Below, piece after piece: positions 1 to 4,725 of a stretch of 26,670 bases of DNA. Each line of letters opens with the position of its first letter. Position 1 is the first letter of the stretch. The DNA is from a virus: positions 1 through 26,670 of IMG/VR virus record IMGVR_UViG_3300050013_000156; one strand, 5' to 3'. The translations under genes and the position numbers were made by a program. The notes under the pieces are model-generated. The model did not search any database, had not been told where the DNA came from, and worked only from the letters and a program-made list of their open reading frames with translations.

Positions 1-49
1 TTTGGCTTGAACGGTTTTCAAGCCAGGAGGAAACGGGGATTACACTCAT
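1..49 (-). CDS. Possible start of a further gene, running off the window
   Basis: An ATG at 49-47 opens a frame that stays open to the window edge (16 codons: MSVIPVSSWLENRSSQ). It lies 28 nt after the stop of the gene at 77-322, with purine-rich GAGGGGAGAAGG upstream but too far away for an ideal ribosome binding site. It is too short to identify. A hairpin at 4-24 lies inside it, so this stretch could instead be an untranslated 3' end. Confidence 0.25.
   Translation of the reverse strand, partial: MSVIPVSSWLENRSSQ
4..24. repeat. 8-bp perfect stem-loop
   Basis: GGCTTGAA at 4-11 pairs with TTCAAGCC at 17-24 around a 5-nt loop. No T-run follows within the window on either strand, so it is not called a terminator. 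Confidence 0.45.
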
Positions 50-76
50 AAAGGTTGACCGTCACCTTCTCCCCTC

Positions 77-322
77 TTATGAGATCTTTTTGTTTAGGTC
101 TATGAATTGCTTCATTATACCAGCCGTCTTCAGGATCTCCATTACGGTCGGTGGATTAGGAAATTGAACCCCAAGCATTTCCTCTTTGTTATTGTGTTCT
201 TTGTAATATTGAAATAATTCTCTTGCTTGTTCATTCTGAGAAAGATATGTTTCTGTAAGGATTTGTCTTGCCTCTTGAAGTAATTCAAGACGCAGTTGGT
301 ATGGGGTCTTTTCTGTATTCAT
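77..322 (-). CDS. Small hypothetical phage protein (81 aa)
   Basis: The ATG at 322 is preceded by AGGAGA with a 7-nt spacer, a strong ribosome binding site, so the start is secure. The protein is mostly charged helix (Q/E/K-rich, residues 1-55) with a short PNPPTVMEIL segment and no recognisable domain, signal or membrane segment. It is the first gene behind the promoter at 371-399, with a leader of about 40 nt that contains a 24-bp palindrome. I do not recognise the family. Confidence 0.75.
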   Translation of the reverse strand: MNTEKTPYQLRLELLQEARQILTETYLSQNEQARELFQYYKEHNNKEEMLGVQFPNPPTVMEILKTAGIMKQFIDLNKKIS

Positions 323-343
323 CTGTGTGTCTCCTGTGTTTAA

Positions 344-367
344 AATTAGTAGATATATCTACTAATT
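344..367. promoter_or_regulatory. 24-bp perfect palindrome over the predicted transcription start
   Basis: Bases 344-355 are the exact reverse complement of 356-367 (core TTAGTAGATATATCTACTAA). The predicted start for the promoter at 371-399 is near 364, so the palindrome covers about +1 to +21. It could be an operator for a dimeric repressor or a hairpin at the 5' end of the mRNA. It is followed 17 nt later by the ribosome binding site of the 77-322 gene. Confidence 0.6.
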
Positions 368-370
368 AAT

Positions 371-399
371 ATTATATCATATACTTGAATTATTGTCAA
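371..399 (-). promoter_or_regulatory. Sigma70-type promoter P1
   Basis: The -35 box TTGACA is at 399-394 and the -10 box TATAAT at 376-371, with a 17-nt spacer. It drives the 81-aa gene at 77-322 with a true leader. After the -35 box it reads TTGACAAT, as in the other two promoters of this window that have leaders. Confidence 0.85.
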
Positions 400-417
400 T
401 CTTTAATATTGGGAAAG

Positions 418-465
418 TATAAATAATAATGGGACACCAAATGATGTTAAGTCACTTAATGTCCC
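418..465 (+). promoter_or_regulatory. T4-late-type promoter and hairpin leader of the HNH endonuclease gene
   Basis: TATAAATA at 418-425 matches the T4 late -10 consensus. It sits back to back with the minus-strand promoter P1, 19 nt from its -35 box. The sequence that follows, nTAATGGGAC...TCCCTAAACAT, recurs at 8931-8984 in front of the GIY-YIG gene. GGGACA (431-436) can pair with TGTCCC (460-465). The shared context makes this more than a chance match to an AT-rich octamer. Confidence 0.65.
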
Positions 466-493
466 TAAACATTGTACTTGAAAGGAAATACGA

Positions 494-1021
494 ATGCCTA
501 CAATTATTTATAAAACAGCAAGAGAAGCAAAAGCAGTAGGATCTAAATTTTATAACGGAAAACCTTGTATACATTGTGGTCAAAATTTACGATATTCATC
601 TGTTTATAGTTGTGTAAATTGTACAAAAAAGCGATCACAGATGGATTATAAATTTCCAACAATTGAACAAGAAAAAAGAAATAAAATATATGAAAATTCC
701 GATAAAAGAAAATTGAATAAAATAAAGGAGCATATAAAACGTCATTATAATTTATCCATCGAAGAATATAATGATTTATTTAAAAAACAAAAAGGATCAT
801 GTGCCATTTGTTTTAAAAAATTTATTAATTCACCTAATGTGGATCACGATCATGTAACAAATAAAGTTAGAGGTTTACTTTGTAAGAATTGTAATATGGG
901 TTTAGGACAATTTAATGATAGTATTGAAAAATTACAAAATGCTATTAATTATTTAAAATTAAACCGGGATTCTGTTTCCACGCTCCCGGAAGGCGCATCC
1001 ACAACAACCTTAGGCTGCTAG
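494..1021 (+). CDS. Endonuclease VII-like HNH homing endonuclease
   Basis: This 175-aa protein has a zinc-binding N-terminus (CIHC near residue 26 and CVNC near 40). Its endonuclease VII core is CAIC...DHDH...GLLCKNCN...GQF (residues 102-140), the zinc-plus-HNH arrangement of T4 endonuclease VII and of many free-standing phage homing nucleases. The start at 494 has AAAGGA 9 nt upstream, behind a late-type promoter. The last 19 residues (NRDSVSTLPEG...) are encoded by the antisense of the tmRNA tag and 3' hairpin and are not part of the usual domain. The gene therefore seems to have lost its own stop by inserting at the tmRNA 3' end. It lies on the plus strand, opposite to its neighbours, which fits a mobile gene. 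Confidence 0.9.
   Translation: MPTIIYKTAREAKAVGSKFYNGKPCIHCGQNLRYSSVYSCVNCTKKRSQMDYKFPTIEQEKRNKIYENSDKRKLNKIKEHIKRHYNLSIEEYNDLFKKQKGSCAICFKKFINSPNVDHDHVTNKVRGLLCKNCNMGLGQFNDSIEKLQNAINYLKLNRDSVSTLPEGASTTTLGC
955..989 (-). terminator. Hairpin with T-rich tail ending the tmRNA transcript
   Basis: CCGGGA (989-984) pairs with TCCCGG (969-964) around a 14-nt loop and is followed by TTTAATTTT. It may be a factor-independent terminator or the 3' hairpin of the tag-coding piece of the permuted tmRNA; the two roles can coincide. It lies antisense inside the C-terminal codons of the HNH gene. Confidence 0.55.
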
Positions 1022-1391
1022 TGGGAGTTCGAAATCATTAGATTCGAATTTTGTTGTTTTCTTCCGATTAATGAGGGTTGCTACTCATGTCGCGTCTTCA
1101 CTCGCATCAATCCCGTCGAAAGCCTTTCGTCCCCGTATAAATGATAGTTTAGAATTACCCATCCACACTTAGAATTTCTTCTCGGAAGTATATCATTATA
1201 TGGATTGGAGACGGGCGGATTTGAACCACCGTCCGAAAAAGTGTCTGTAAAGGTATATACGACAATACCGTTAAAATGTCAAAGATCTAATCAAGCGGAA
1301 CGCATTTGTTACTCTAGGTACCATTGCACTTCGCCAGCCTATTAGAGCAATATATTAAATTAGGCCGATCTGCTACCAACAAATGCGTTCC
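964..1391 (-). ncRNA. ssrA: Circularly permuted (two-piece) tmRNA
   Basis: tmRNA acts as both tRNA and mRNA to free stalled ribosomes and add a degradation tag. On this strand the 3' part comes first. A T-arm of 5 bp with loop TTCAAAT (1234-1214), preceded by the tmRNA-typical TTTCGGACG, runs into the acceptor strand CGTCTCC (1213-1207) and an A at 1206. After a 71-nt intervening segment comes the 5' part: GGGGACG (1134-1128), which pairs with the acceptor strand with one G-U, then AAAGGCTTTCGACGGGAT, the tmRNA D-region hallmark. GTGAAG/CTTTAC and GCGAC/GTCGT can form helix P2. The best tag frame (about 1063-1010) ends KKTTKFESNDFELPLAA-stop; the resume codon is uncertain. Upstream, a 14-bp stem (1391-1378 with 1310-1297) encloses an H-type pseudoknot: GGCCTA/TAGGCT and ATTGC/GCAAT. 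CCA is not encoded. This is the permuted order known from alphaproteobacteria and some cyanobacteria and betaproteobacteria. Confidence 0.88.
1297..1391 (-). repeat. 14-bp inverted repeat enclosing a pseudoknot (5' part of permuted tmRNA)
   Basis: GGAACGCATTTGTT at 1391-1378 is perfectly complementary to 1310-1297. Inside, GGCCTA (1366-1361) pairs with TAGGCT (1341-1336), and ATTGC (1351-1347) with GCAAT (1327-1323), in the interleaved order of an H-type pseudoknot. This is what is expected of a tmRNA P5/pseudoknot domain placed at the 5' end of the permuted precursor. Confidence 0.75.
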
Positions 1392-1434
1392 AGTGCCCAA
1401 GAACTCCCATTTGGAAATAATCCTAATGCGTACC

Positions 1435-1626
1435 TCAAGCACTAATCCAACCCGCCGAAACAATTATATCCAGCGCATCATCAAATTTTTCTTTTTTTAA
1501 TAATACATTAGTGTCATGCCGGACTTTGCGTTTAGATGCTCGTATTTGGAATTGTCCCCATGAACTGCGGGATCCAAAACAAGATGCCCTGTAACTACAT
1601 TTAATTACGTTTTTCTTTCTTGCCAT
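1435..1626 (-). CDS. Small basic hypothetical protein (63 aa)
   Basis: The ATG at 1626 has AGGAGA 7 nt upstream. The protein is strongly basic in residues 1-46 (KK, R, K-rich, three S/R clusters) with two cysteines and a C-terminal helix DDALDIIVSAGWIS. The family is unknown to me; a nucleic-acid-binding role is possible but not shown. It lies between tRNA-Pro and the tmRNA and is presumably co-transcribed with them. Confidence 0.7.
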   Translation of the reverse strand: MARKKNVIKCSYRASCFGSRSSWGQFQIRASKRKVRHDTNVLLKKEKFDDALDIIVSAGWISA

Positions 1627-1640
1627 TTGAGTCTCCTATC

Positions 1641-1658
1641 TTAATAGAATGACTTCAT
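1641..1658 (-). CDS. Possible five-codon leader ORF (MKSFY)
   Basis: AAGGAGGT, a perfect Shine-Dalgarno, lies 3 nt before an ATG at 1658 that opens only ATG-AAG-TCA-TTC-TAT-TAA. It sits between the 3' end of tRNA-Pro (1677) and the ribosome binding site of the 63-aa gene. It may be a minigene or leader peptide, or simply a ribosome loading site. The spacing is shorter than ideal. Confidence 0.3.
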   Translation of the reverse strand: MKSFY

Positions 1659-1676
1659 ATGACCTCCTTATAAAGT

Positions 1677-1751
1677 TGGTCGGAGAAATTGGGATCGAAC
1701 CAATGTAATCCAGTTCCCAAAACTGGTGCCTGGCCTCTAGGCTACTCTCCG
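1677..1751 (-). tRNA. tRNA-Pro (anticodon UGG)
   Basis: The 75-nt gene folds fully. The acceptor CGGAGAG (1751-1745) pairs with TTCTCCG (1687-1681), the discriminator is A, and CCA is encoded (1679-1677). The anticodon stem is CCAGT/ACTGG with loop TTTGGGA, giving anticodon UGG, and the T-arm is ATTGG-TTCGATC-CCAAT. The C1-G72 pair start is typical of bacterial tRNA-Pro. It lies in the same minus-strand unit as the tmRNA. Confidence 0.96.
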
Positions 1752-1764
1752 TAATTCCTAAATC

Positions 1765-1772
1765 TATTTATA
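1765..1772 (-). promoter_or_regulatory. Possible T4-late-type promoter for tRNA-Pro and tmRNA
   Basis: TATAAATA at 1772-1765 lies 13 nt before the tRNA 5' end, a sensible place for a late promoter of the tRNA/tmRNA unit. The octamer is expected several times by chance in 27 kb of this base composition, so position is the only support. Confidence 0.35.
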
Positions 1773-1775
1773 ACC

Positions 1776-1925
1776 TCAAAATGTTACCGAAGCCGTTATA
1801 ACAGCGGCTGCTAACCAATAAATCATTTTACGATAATCTCCCATATATCCATAAACTCCAGAGGCACATAAACAAATCAAAATCTGTAAACAAGGGAAAA
1901 TATAAACTAATAATTGTGGGGCCAT
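1776..1925 (-). CDS. Small two-helix membrane protein (49 aa)
   Basis: From the ATG at 1925 the product is almost all membrane: helix 1 LLVYIFPCLQILICLCASGV (residues 5-24), a short loop YGYMGDYRKM, and helix 2 IYWLAAAVITASVTF (residues 35-49). A GCGGA element lies upstream. A GTG at 2003, 2 nt after the stop of the 47-aa gene, would add a 26-residue Cys-containing N-terminus but has no ribosome binding site. No family is recognised. Phages use such proteins in lysis or membrane remodelling, which is only a guess here. Confidence 0.5.
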   Translation of the reverse strand: MAPQLLVYIFPCLQILICLCASGVYGYMGDYRKMIYWLAAAVITASVTF

Positions 1926-1962
1926 GTGTCCGCTTTGACTATGTATCGCACCGTTCTGGCTT

Positions 1963-1980
1963 AATTTGTTGCAACAAATT
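1963..1980. repeat. 18-bp perfect palindrome
   Basis: AATTTGTTG at 1963-1971 is the exact reverse complement of CAACAAATT at 1972-1980. It lies between the 47-aa ORF and the membrane-protein start. It could be a binding site; its role is unknown. Confidence 0.4.
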
Positions 1981-2005
1981 GTCTTGTCCCATAAACGACC
2001 CACAA

Positions 2006-2149
2006 TTATTTACCAATAAAATTCATTGAACATGAAACCTGCCGGTTCCCACGGTCCGAATATCTAGATTTTTTACCTTCGCTCTGCGCGCCATCAGCAA
2101 TCAGTGTAAATAAATTCTTAATTGCAACTAGATTTTGTCTCATGTTCAT
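2006..2149 (-). CDS. Small hypothetical protein (47 aa) on a leaderless mRNA
   Basis: The frame starts MNMRQNLVAIKNLFTLIADG and ends FIGK-stop. The basic middle (EGKKSRYSDRGNR) follows an amphipathic helix. The start codon at 2149 is 7 nt below the -10 box of promoter P2, exactly as in five other genes of this window, which supports it being real despite its size. No family is recognised. It heads the unit that continues into the membrane protein, tRNA-Pro and tmRNA. Confidence 0.5.
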   Translation of the reverse strand: MNMRQNLVAIKNLFTLIADGAQSEGKKSRYSDRGNRQVSCSMNFIGK

Positions 2150-2155
2150 ATTTAA

Positions 2156-2184
2156 AGTATATCATTTGATAACAGGAATGTCAA
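2156..2184 (-). promoter_or_regulatory. Sigma70-type promoter P2 (leaderless class)
   Basis: TTGACATTCC has its -35 box at 2184-2179, and the -10 box TATACT is at 2161-2156, with a 17-nt spacer. The ATG at 2149 falls at about +1. It overlaps the last codons of the SprT-like gene and serves the 47-aa ORF, tRNA-Pro and tmRNA unit. Confidence 0.85.
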
Positions 2185-2647
2185 TAAGTTTTTTATGGTA
2201 ACTCTGTTGCAATGGGATCCCATGATTTTTAAGCCGTTCTTTCCACTTAAAAAATTCTTTTCCATGTGTACATTTTTTATTAAATTCCCACTCCCACTGA
2301 TGTACCATTTCGTGTGAAAGAATTATAATAAAACTTTTGAAATCAGCAAATTCGGGATTTATTTCTAATTTACAAACCCGTTTAGTTGGATCTTTAGTTT
2401 TGACACAAGGGACCACAGCAGCCATTTGGTTAGGAAATTTTTTAATGATAATATCATAAAATTTGGGGACCACTGAATCAAAAATTAATTCATTTAAAAT
2501 TCCATGCCACTTGCGAATATCTTGGATGTTGGGGTAATATGGCCCGGGGTTATGAATTTTATTTAAAACCGGTAAAATATCCACATAACTATTTATATAA
2601 ATAATAGTAAAGGATTTAAATGTATTAAAATACCTTTTCCGATTCAA
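2162..2647 (-). CDS. SprT-like zinc metalloprotease
   Basis: The 161-aa protein carries the zincin motif SHEMVHQWE (H112, E113, H116) with a likely third ligand in CTHGKEF (H128), the order seen in SprT/Spartan-like proteins. LNELIFDSVVPKF before it is also typical. The zinc-ribbon tail of full SprT is absent. In the cell such proteases clear DNA-protein crosslinks; the phage role is unknown. It overlaps the upstream phosphoesterase gene by ATGA. The first 20 or so residues (MNRKRYFNTFKSFTIIYINS) are antisense to a homing-endonuclease scar at 2596-2632, so the original start may have been the GTG at V22. Confidence 0.85.
   Translation of the reverse strand: MNRKRYFNTFKSFTIIYINSYVDILPVLNKIHNPGPYYPNIQDIRKWHGILNELIFDSVVPKFYDIIIKKFPNQMAAVVPCVKTKDPTKRVCKLEINPEFADFKSFIIILSHEMVHQWEWEFNKKCTHGKEFFKWKERLKNHGIPLQQSYHKKLIDIPVIK
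2596..2632 (+). other. Homing-endonuclease deletion scar 1
   Basis: TATAAATA (2596-2603) continues as TATAAATAATAGTAA, like the late promoters before the two intact plus-strand endonucleases, and then joins directly to a 25-bp sequence (2608-2632). This is identical to the 3' end of the endonuclease relic at 8586-8610, encoding KGFKCIKI. It looks like an endonuclease cassette reduced to its promoter and its last codons. The remaining frame ends PFPIQ-stop at about 2650. Confidence 0.65.
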
Positions 2648-3153
2648 TAAATTGGTTTATCTTTCAAAAGTTTTTCAATTTCATCAAAATGATAAGGATA
2701 ATATTTATTTGTGTCAATTCCACAATCCATAGATCGAATTAAACTGGGGGTCTTTCCGTGGCAATGTCCGTATAGGTGAAAATCTCCCCGGGAACGTCCA
2801 TTCCAAGAGAGTATCGGGTAATGAAATAATACCAAACCATGACTTAACTGGATCTTTTTATATATGCCATACCATACGACTTTAGGATGGGCCAACAATT
2901 TTTTCTTATCGTGATTCCCTTCGATAATGTGGACCTGGATATTAGGCAAGCGGTCCAAAAAATTCTTCAAAGGAAATTGAGTGTGGCACACATCTCCTAA
3001 ATGGTATAAAGTGTCACCCGGCCTCAGAACTTCATTGAACCTTTGAATAATTCCCTCATTCATTGCCTCATGGGTCTGCCATGGCCTATTGCAATACTTC
3101 AGGATATTACAGTGCCCCAGGTGCGTATCGGCGGTAAAAAATATATTAGGCAT
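2644..3153 (-). CDS. Calcineurin-like metallophosphoesterase
   Basis: The 169-aa protein has all the metal motifs in order: ADTHLGH (D9, H11), YHLGDV (D54), EGNHD (N80, H81), LFHYP (a histidine after residue 105) and LYGHCHGK. It belongs to the small phage and bacterial phosphoesterase group that hydrolyses phosphodiesters or phosphomonoesters with two metal ions; the substrate is unknown. It starts directly after the stop of the PEP-CTERM gene and overlaps the SprT-like gene by 4 nt, in the P3 operon. A second, unrelated PPP-type enzyme is at 14877-15590. Confidence 0.92.
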   Translation of the reverse strand: MPNIFFTADTHLGHCNILKYCNRPWQTHEAMNEGIIQRFNEVLRPGDTLYHLGDVCHTQFPLKNFLDRLPNIQVHIIEGNHDKKKLLAHPKVVWYGIYKKIQLSHGLVLFHYPILSWNGRSRGDFHLYGHCHGKTPSLIRSMDCGIDTNKYYPYHFDEIEKLLKDKPIY

Positions 3154-3735
3154 TTATTTTCTTTTAAAGAAAACCAATAATGCTAATCCACCAACCATCA
3201 AGAAAGTAGGCTCCGGAGTAACTTGTAACAAATACGTTTGAGGTATACCATCTTCCAAAGGAAATTCAGAACCTTCTAATGGTACAAGTATTTGAAACGC
3301 TGACAGATTAATAGTATCATAATTTAATTCAGATTGCAATACAAAATTATTGGTTTCTAAAATATCCTCCGAAAAACTAGTTGAAGGAGTATTAAATATA
3401 ATCCATATTGCCTGTTGTATTGCAATCGTTTGATTTGGTTGAATTGCAAATTGCGTATTTAACCAACTAGCTTCTTCTAATTGGATAAATTCTGAACCCG
3501 AAAAATTTGTAATTGGAACTTCAGTGGCTTCCCAAACTTCTCCGTTATATACATCATCAAAAAATGAAATACATGGTCCAGAAATAGGAATATTATTTAC
3601 GGTTAGATTATAAGGTCCCACATAATCGGTCCCATTTGTAATATTTCCCCCATTAATAAAATTTACATTAAAAAATACTGGTGTCGCAAGCAATAAAATT
3701 GAATTAACAAAAAATAAACTTAAAAATTTCTTCAT
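3154..3735 (-). CDS. Secreted PEP-CTERM protein
   Basis: The 193-aa protein begins with a signal peptide (MKKFLSLFFVNSILLLATPVFF). It ends with a PEP-CTERM sorting signal: PEP, a hydrophobic helix FLMVGGLALLVFF, then KRK. In bacteria this signal is cut by exosortase, which places proteins on or outside the outer membrane of polysaccharide-producing Gram-negatives. The body shows YVGPY...C...FDD...Y.GE.W.A...EEA.WL..QF...AIQ.AIW.IFN, a pattern I associate with acidobacterial PEP-CTERM proteins (memory, not a search). Residues are N/F/S-rich with few cysteines. It overlaps the gene before it by ATGA, so it is embedded in the phage operon. It is probably a host-derived accessory gene. Confidence 0.88.
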   Translation of the reverse strand: MKKFLSLFFVNSILLLATPVFFNVNFINGGNITNGTDYVGPYNLTVNNIPISGPCISFFDDVYNGEVWEATEVPITNFSGSEFIQLEEASWLNTQFAIQPNQTIAIQQAIWIIFNTPSTSFSEDILETNNFVLQSELNYDTINLSAFQILVPLEGSEFPLEDGIPQTYLLQVTPEPTFLMVGGLALLVFFKRK

Positions 3736-4178
3736 ATTTTTTCCTTTTGAAACAAAGTTTCTCTTACTAAATCCTCAGTCAATAAAGGGATACCCAAATC
3801 ATGCTTGAAAATTTTCCCTAATAATTCCGCTTCACTAGGATGTACTGCCTCCAATAAAGCTACCAATAATTCTGTTTTCTTCTTTAATGGAATCTTTTTA
3901 GAATCCATAAAAATATAAAGTCTCCTCATTTCTGTAAAGAGGGAAGAAAAATTGTGTCCCACTGGAGCGGGATCCGGTTTGTACGCAGGAAGTTCCTTGA
4001 AGGAAAAATTGTCAGTTGCTCCCTCAGGACGGAAGACATAAGTAAACATTAGGCGAATCGCTGGACTATTATATTTCAATAGAACGGTTTTAATTTGTTC
4101 TTCTGTGGTGCACTTAGAAATTTCATCAAGAATTTCTGGTATAATTTTAATATTCATAAGATTTTGTATGCTCTTCAT
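3732..4178 (-). CDS. Conserved phage protein, DUF6433-like
   Basis: The 148-aa protein has the layout I recall for a myovirus family (DUF6433): EILDEISKCTTEEQIKTVLLKYNSPAIR at the N-terminus, then an E-L-P-A-Y-K-P-D-x-A-P-G-H block (residues 62-75), then helices ending in LLEAVHPSEAELL. The function is unknown. The start at 4178 lies inside the end of the shifted frame of the DUF4177-like gene and has no good ribosome binding site; M8 is an alternative. It overlaps the PEP-CTERM gene by 4 nt. Confidence 0.78.
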   Translation of the reverse strand: MKSIQNLMNIKIIPEILDEISKCTTEEQIKTVLLKYNSPAIRLMFTYVFRPEGATDNFSFKELPAYKPDPAPVGHNFSSLFTEMRRLYIFMDSKKIPLKKKTELLVALLEAVHPSEAELLGKIFKHDLGIPLLTEDLVRETLFQKEKI

Positions 4179-4328
4179 TTATTATCCGTTTAAAAATAAA
4201 TCGGTCAAAATAATGCCTGTAATTGCTGGTCGAAATTAATTCCCAACCTTGGTCAATAAATCTTCTAAAGCATCTTCAATTTCTAAAGATGATCCACCTA
4301 ATTCTACAATTTTATAATTTCTTTTCAT
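4147..4328 (-). pseudogene. DUF4177-like small protein gene with a frameshift
   Basis: From the ATG at 4328 the frame reads MKRNYKIVELGGSSLEIEDALEDL and then stops after LTKVGN (about 4239). Moving back one base after the TTA codon gives a continuation IDQGWELISTSNYRHYFDRF followed by IFKRIINEEH..., stopping at 4147. Joined, this is the DUF4177 pattern: KVVEL...ALxxLxxxGWELxS...FIxKR. The two halves therefore belong together with one base missing (or two extra). No canonical X-XXY-YYZ slip site is present at the break, so a mutation or sequencing error is more likely than programmed shifting. It overlaps its neighbours on both sides, as intact genes here do. Confidence 0.7.
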
Positions 4329-4552
4329 GGTATTATAAGTTTTGGTACGTTATATTTATGGTCTGGTATATTAACTAAAACATAAAATTCATTTGTTCCC
4401 GGAGCACAATGAACTAATCCTGGTCTGTCTCCTTCACCTATCATTCTTCCAATTTCATTTTGAATATTATTCCAATCTAAACAATTGGTAATATACTCAC
4501 CATCCGAATAATATTTTCCTGTTTCTTCAAAATACGTCAATTCTACTCTCAT
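4325..4552 (-). CDS. Small hypothetical protein (75 aa)
   Basis: The ATG at 4552 (MRVELTYFEETGKYYSDGEY) is preferred. GGAGGAAGG lies about 11 nt upstream, while the longer frame would need a TTG at 4588 inside the previous gene. The product alternates aromatic and charged residues with beta character, ending YVLVNIPDHKYNVPKLIIP. No family is recognised. It overlaps the DUF4177-like frame by ATGA. Confidence 0.72.
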   Translation of the reverse strand: MRVELTYFEETGKYYSDGEYITNCLDWNNIQNEIGRMIGEGDRPGLVHCAPGTNEFYVLVNIPDHKYNVPKLIIP

Positions 4553-4580
4553 AAATGATAAAACCTTCCTCCGCAAACTC

Positions 4581-4724
4581 TCACACAATGTCCCATGAAT
4601 AAGTTAAATGTTGATAATATTCTTTAAAACAAATATCACATATAGTATAACCAGAAGCCCTATCAACTTCAATATAATCAGGAAGTATAGGGCAATCATT
4701 TCTACAAAATTCAACAATACACAT
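4581..4724 (-). CDS. Small zinc-ribbon-like protein (47 aa)
   Basis: The ATG at 4724 has AGGAG 7 nt upstream and starts right after the RNase H stop. The product has C2, C7, C11 and a CDIC motif (ICDICFKEYY), so two pairs of cysteines could hold one zinc. Sequence and spacing (MCIVEFCRNDCPILP...GYTICDIC) are coherent, but no family is recognised. Confidence 0.68.
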   Translation of the reverse strand: MCIVEFCRNDCPILPDYIEVDRASGYTICDICFKEYYQHLTYSWDIV

Positions 4725-4725
4725 A

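Noticed and set aside
1019-1063. Alternative tmRNA tag frames (one giving EENNKIRI-stop, another ending NSH-stop)
   Set aside because: Only the third frame ends in the small hydrophobic ...LAA that tmRNA tags normally carry. The resume codon is still open.
1297-1391. A second tRNA, since the ends can pair as an acceptor stem and TTGGTAGCAG looks like a D-arm
   Set aside because: There is no T-arm (no GGTTCGA-like loop), the stem is 14 bp long, and a pseudoknot fits the inside better. It is part of the tmRNA.
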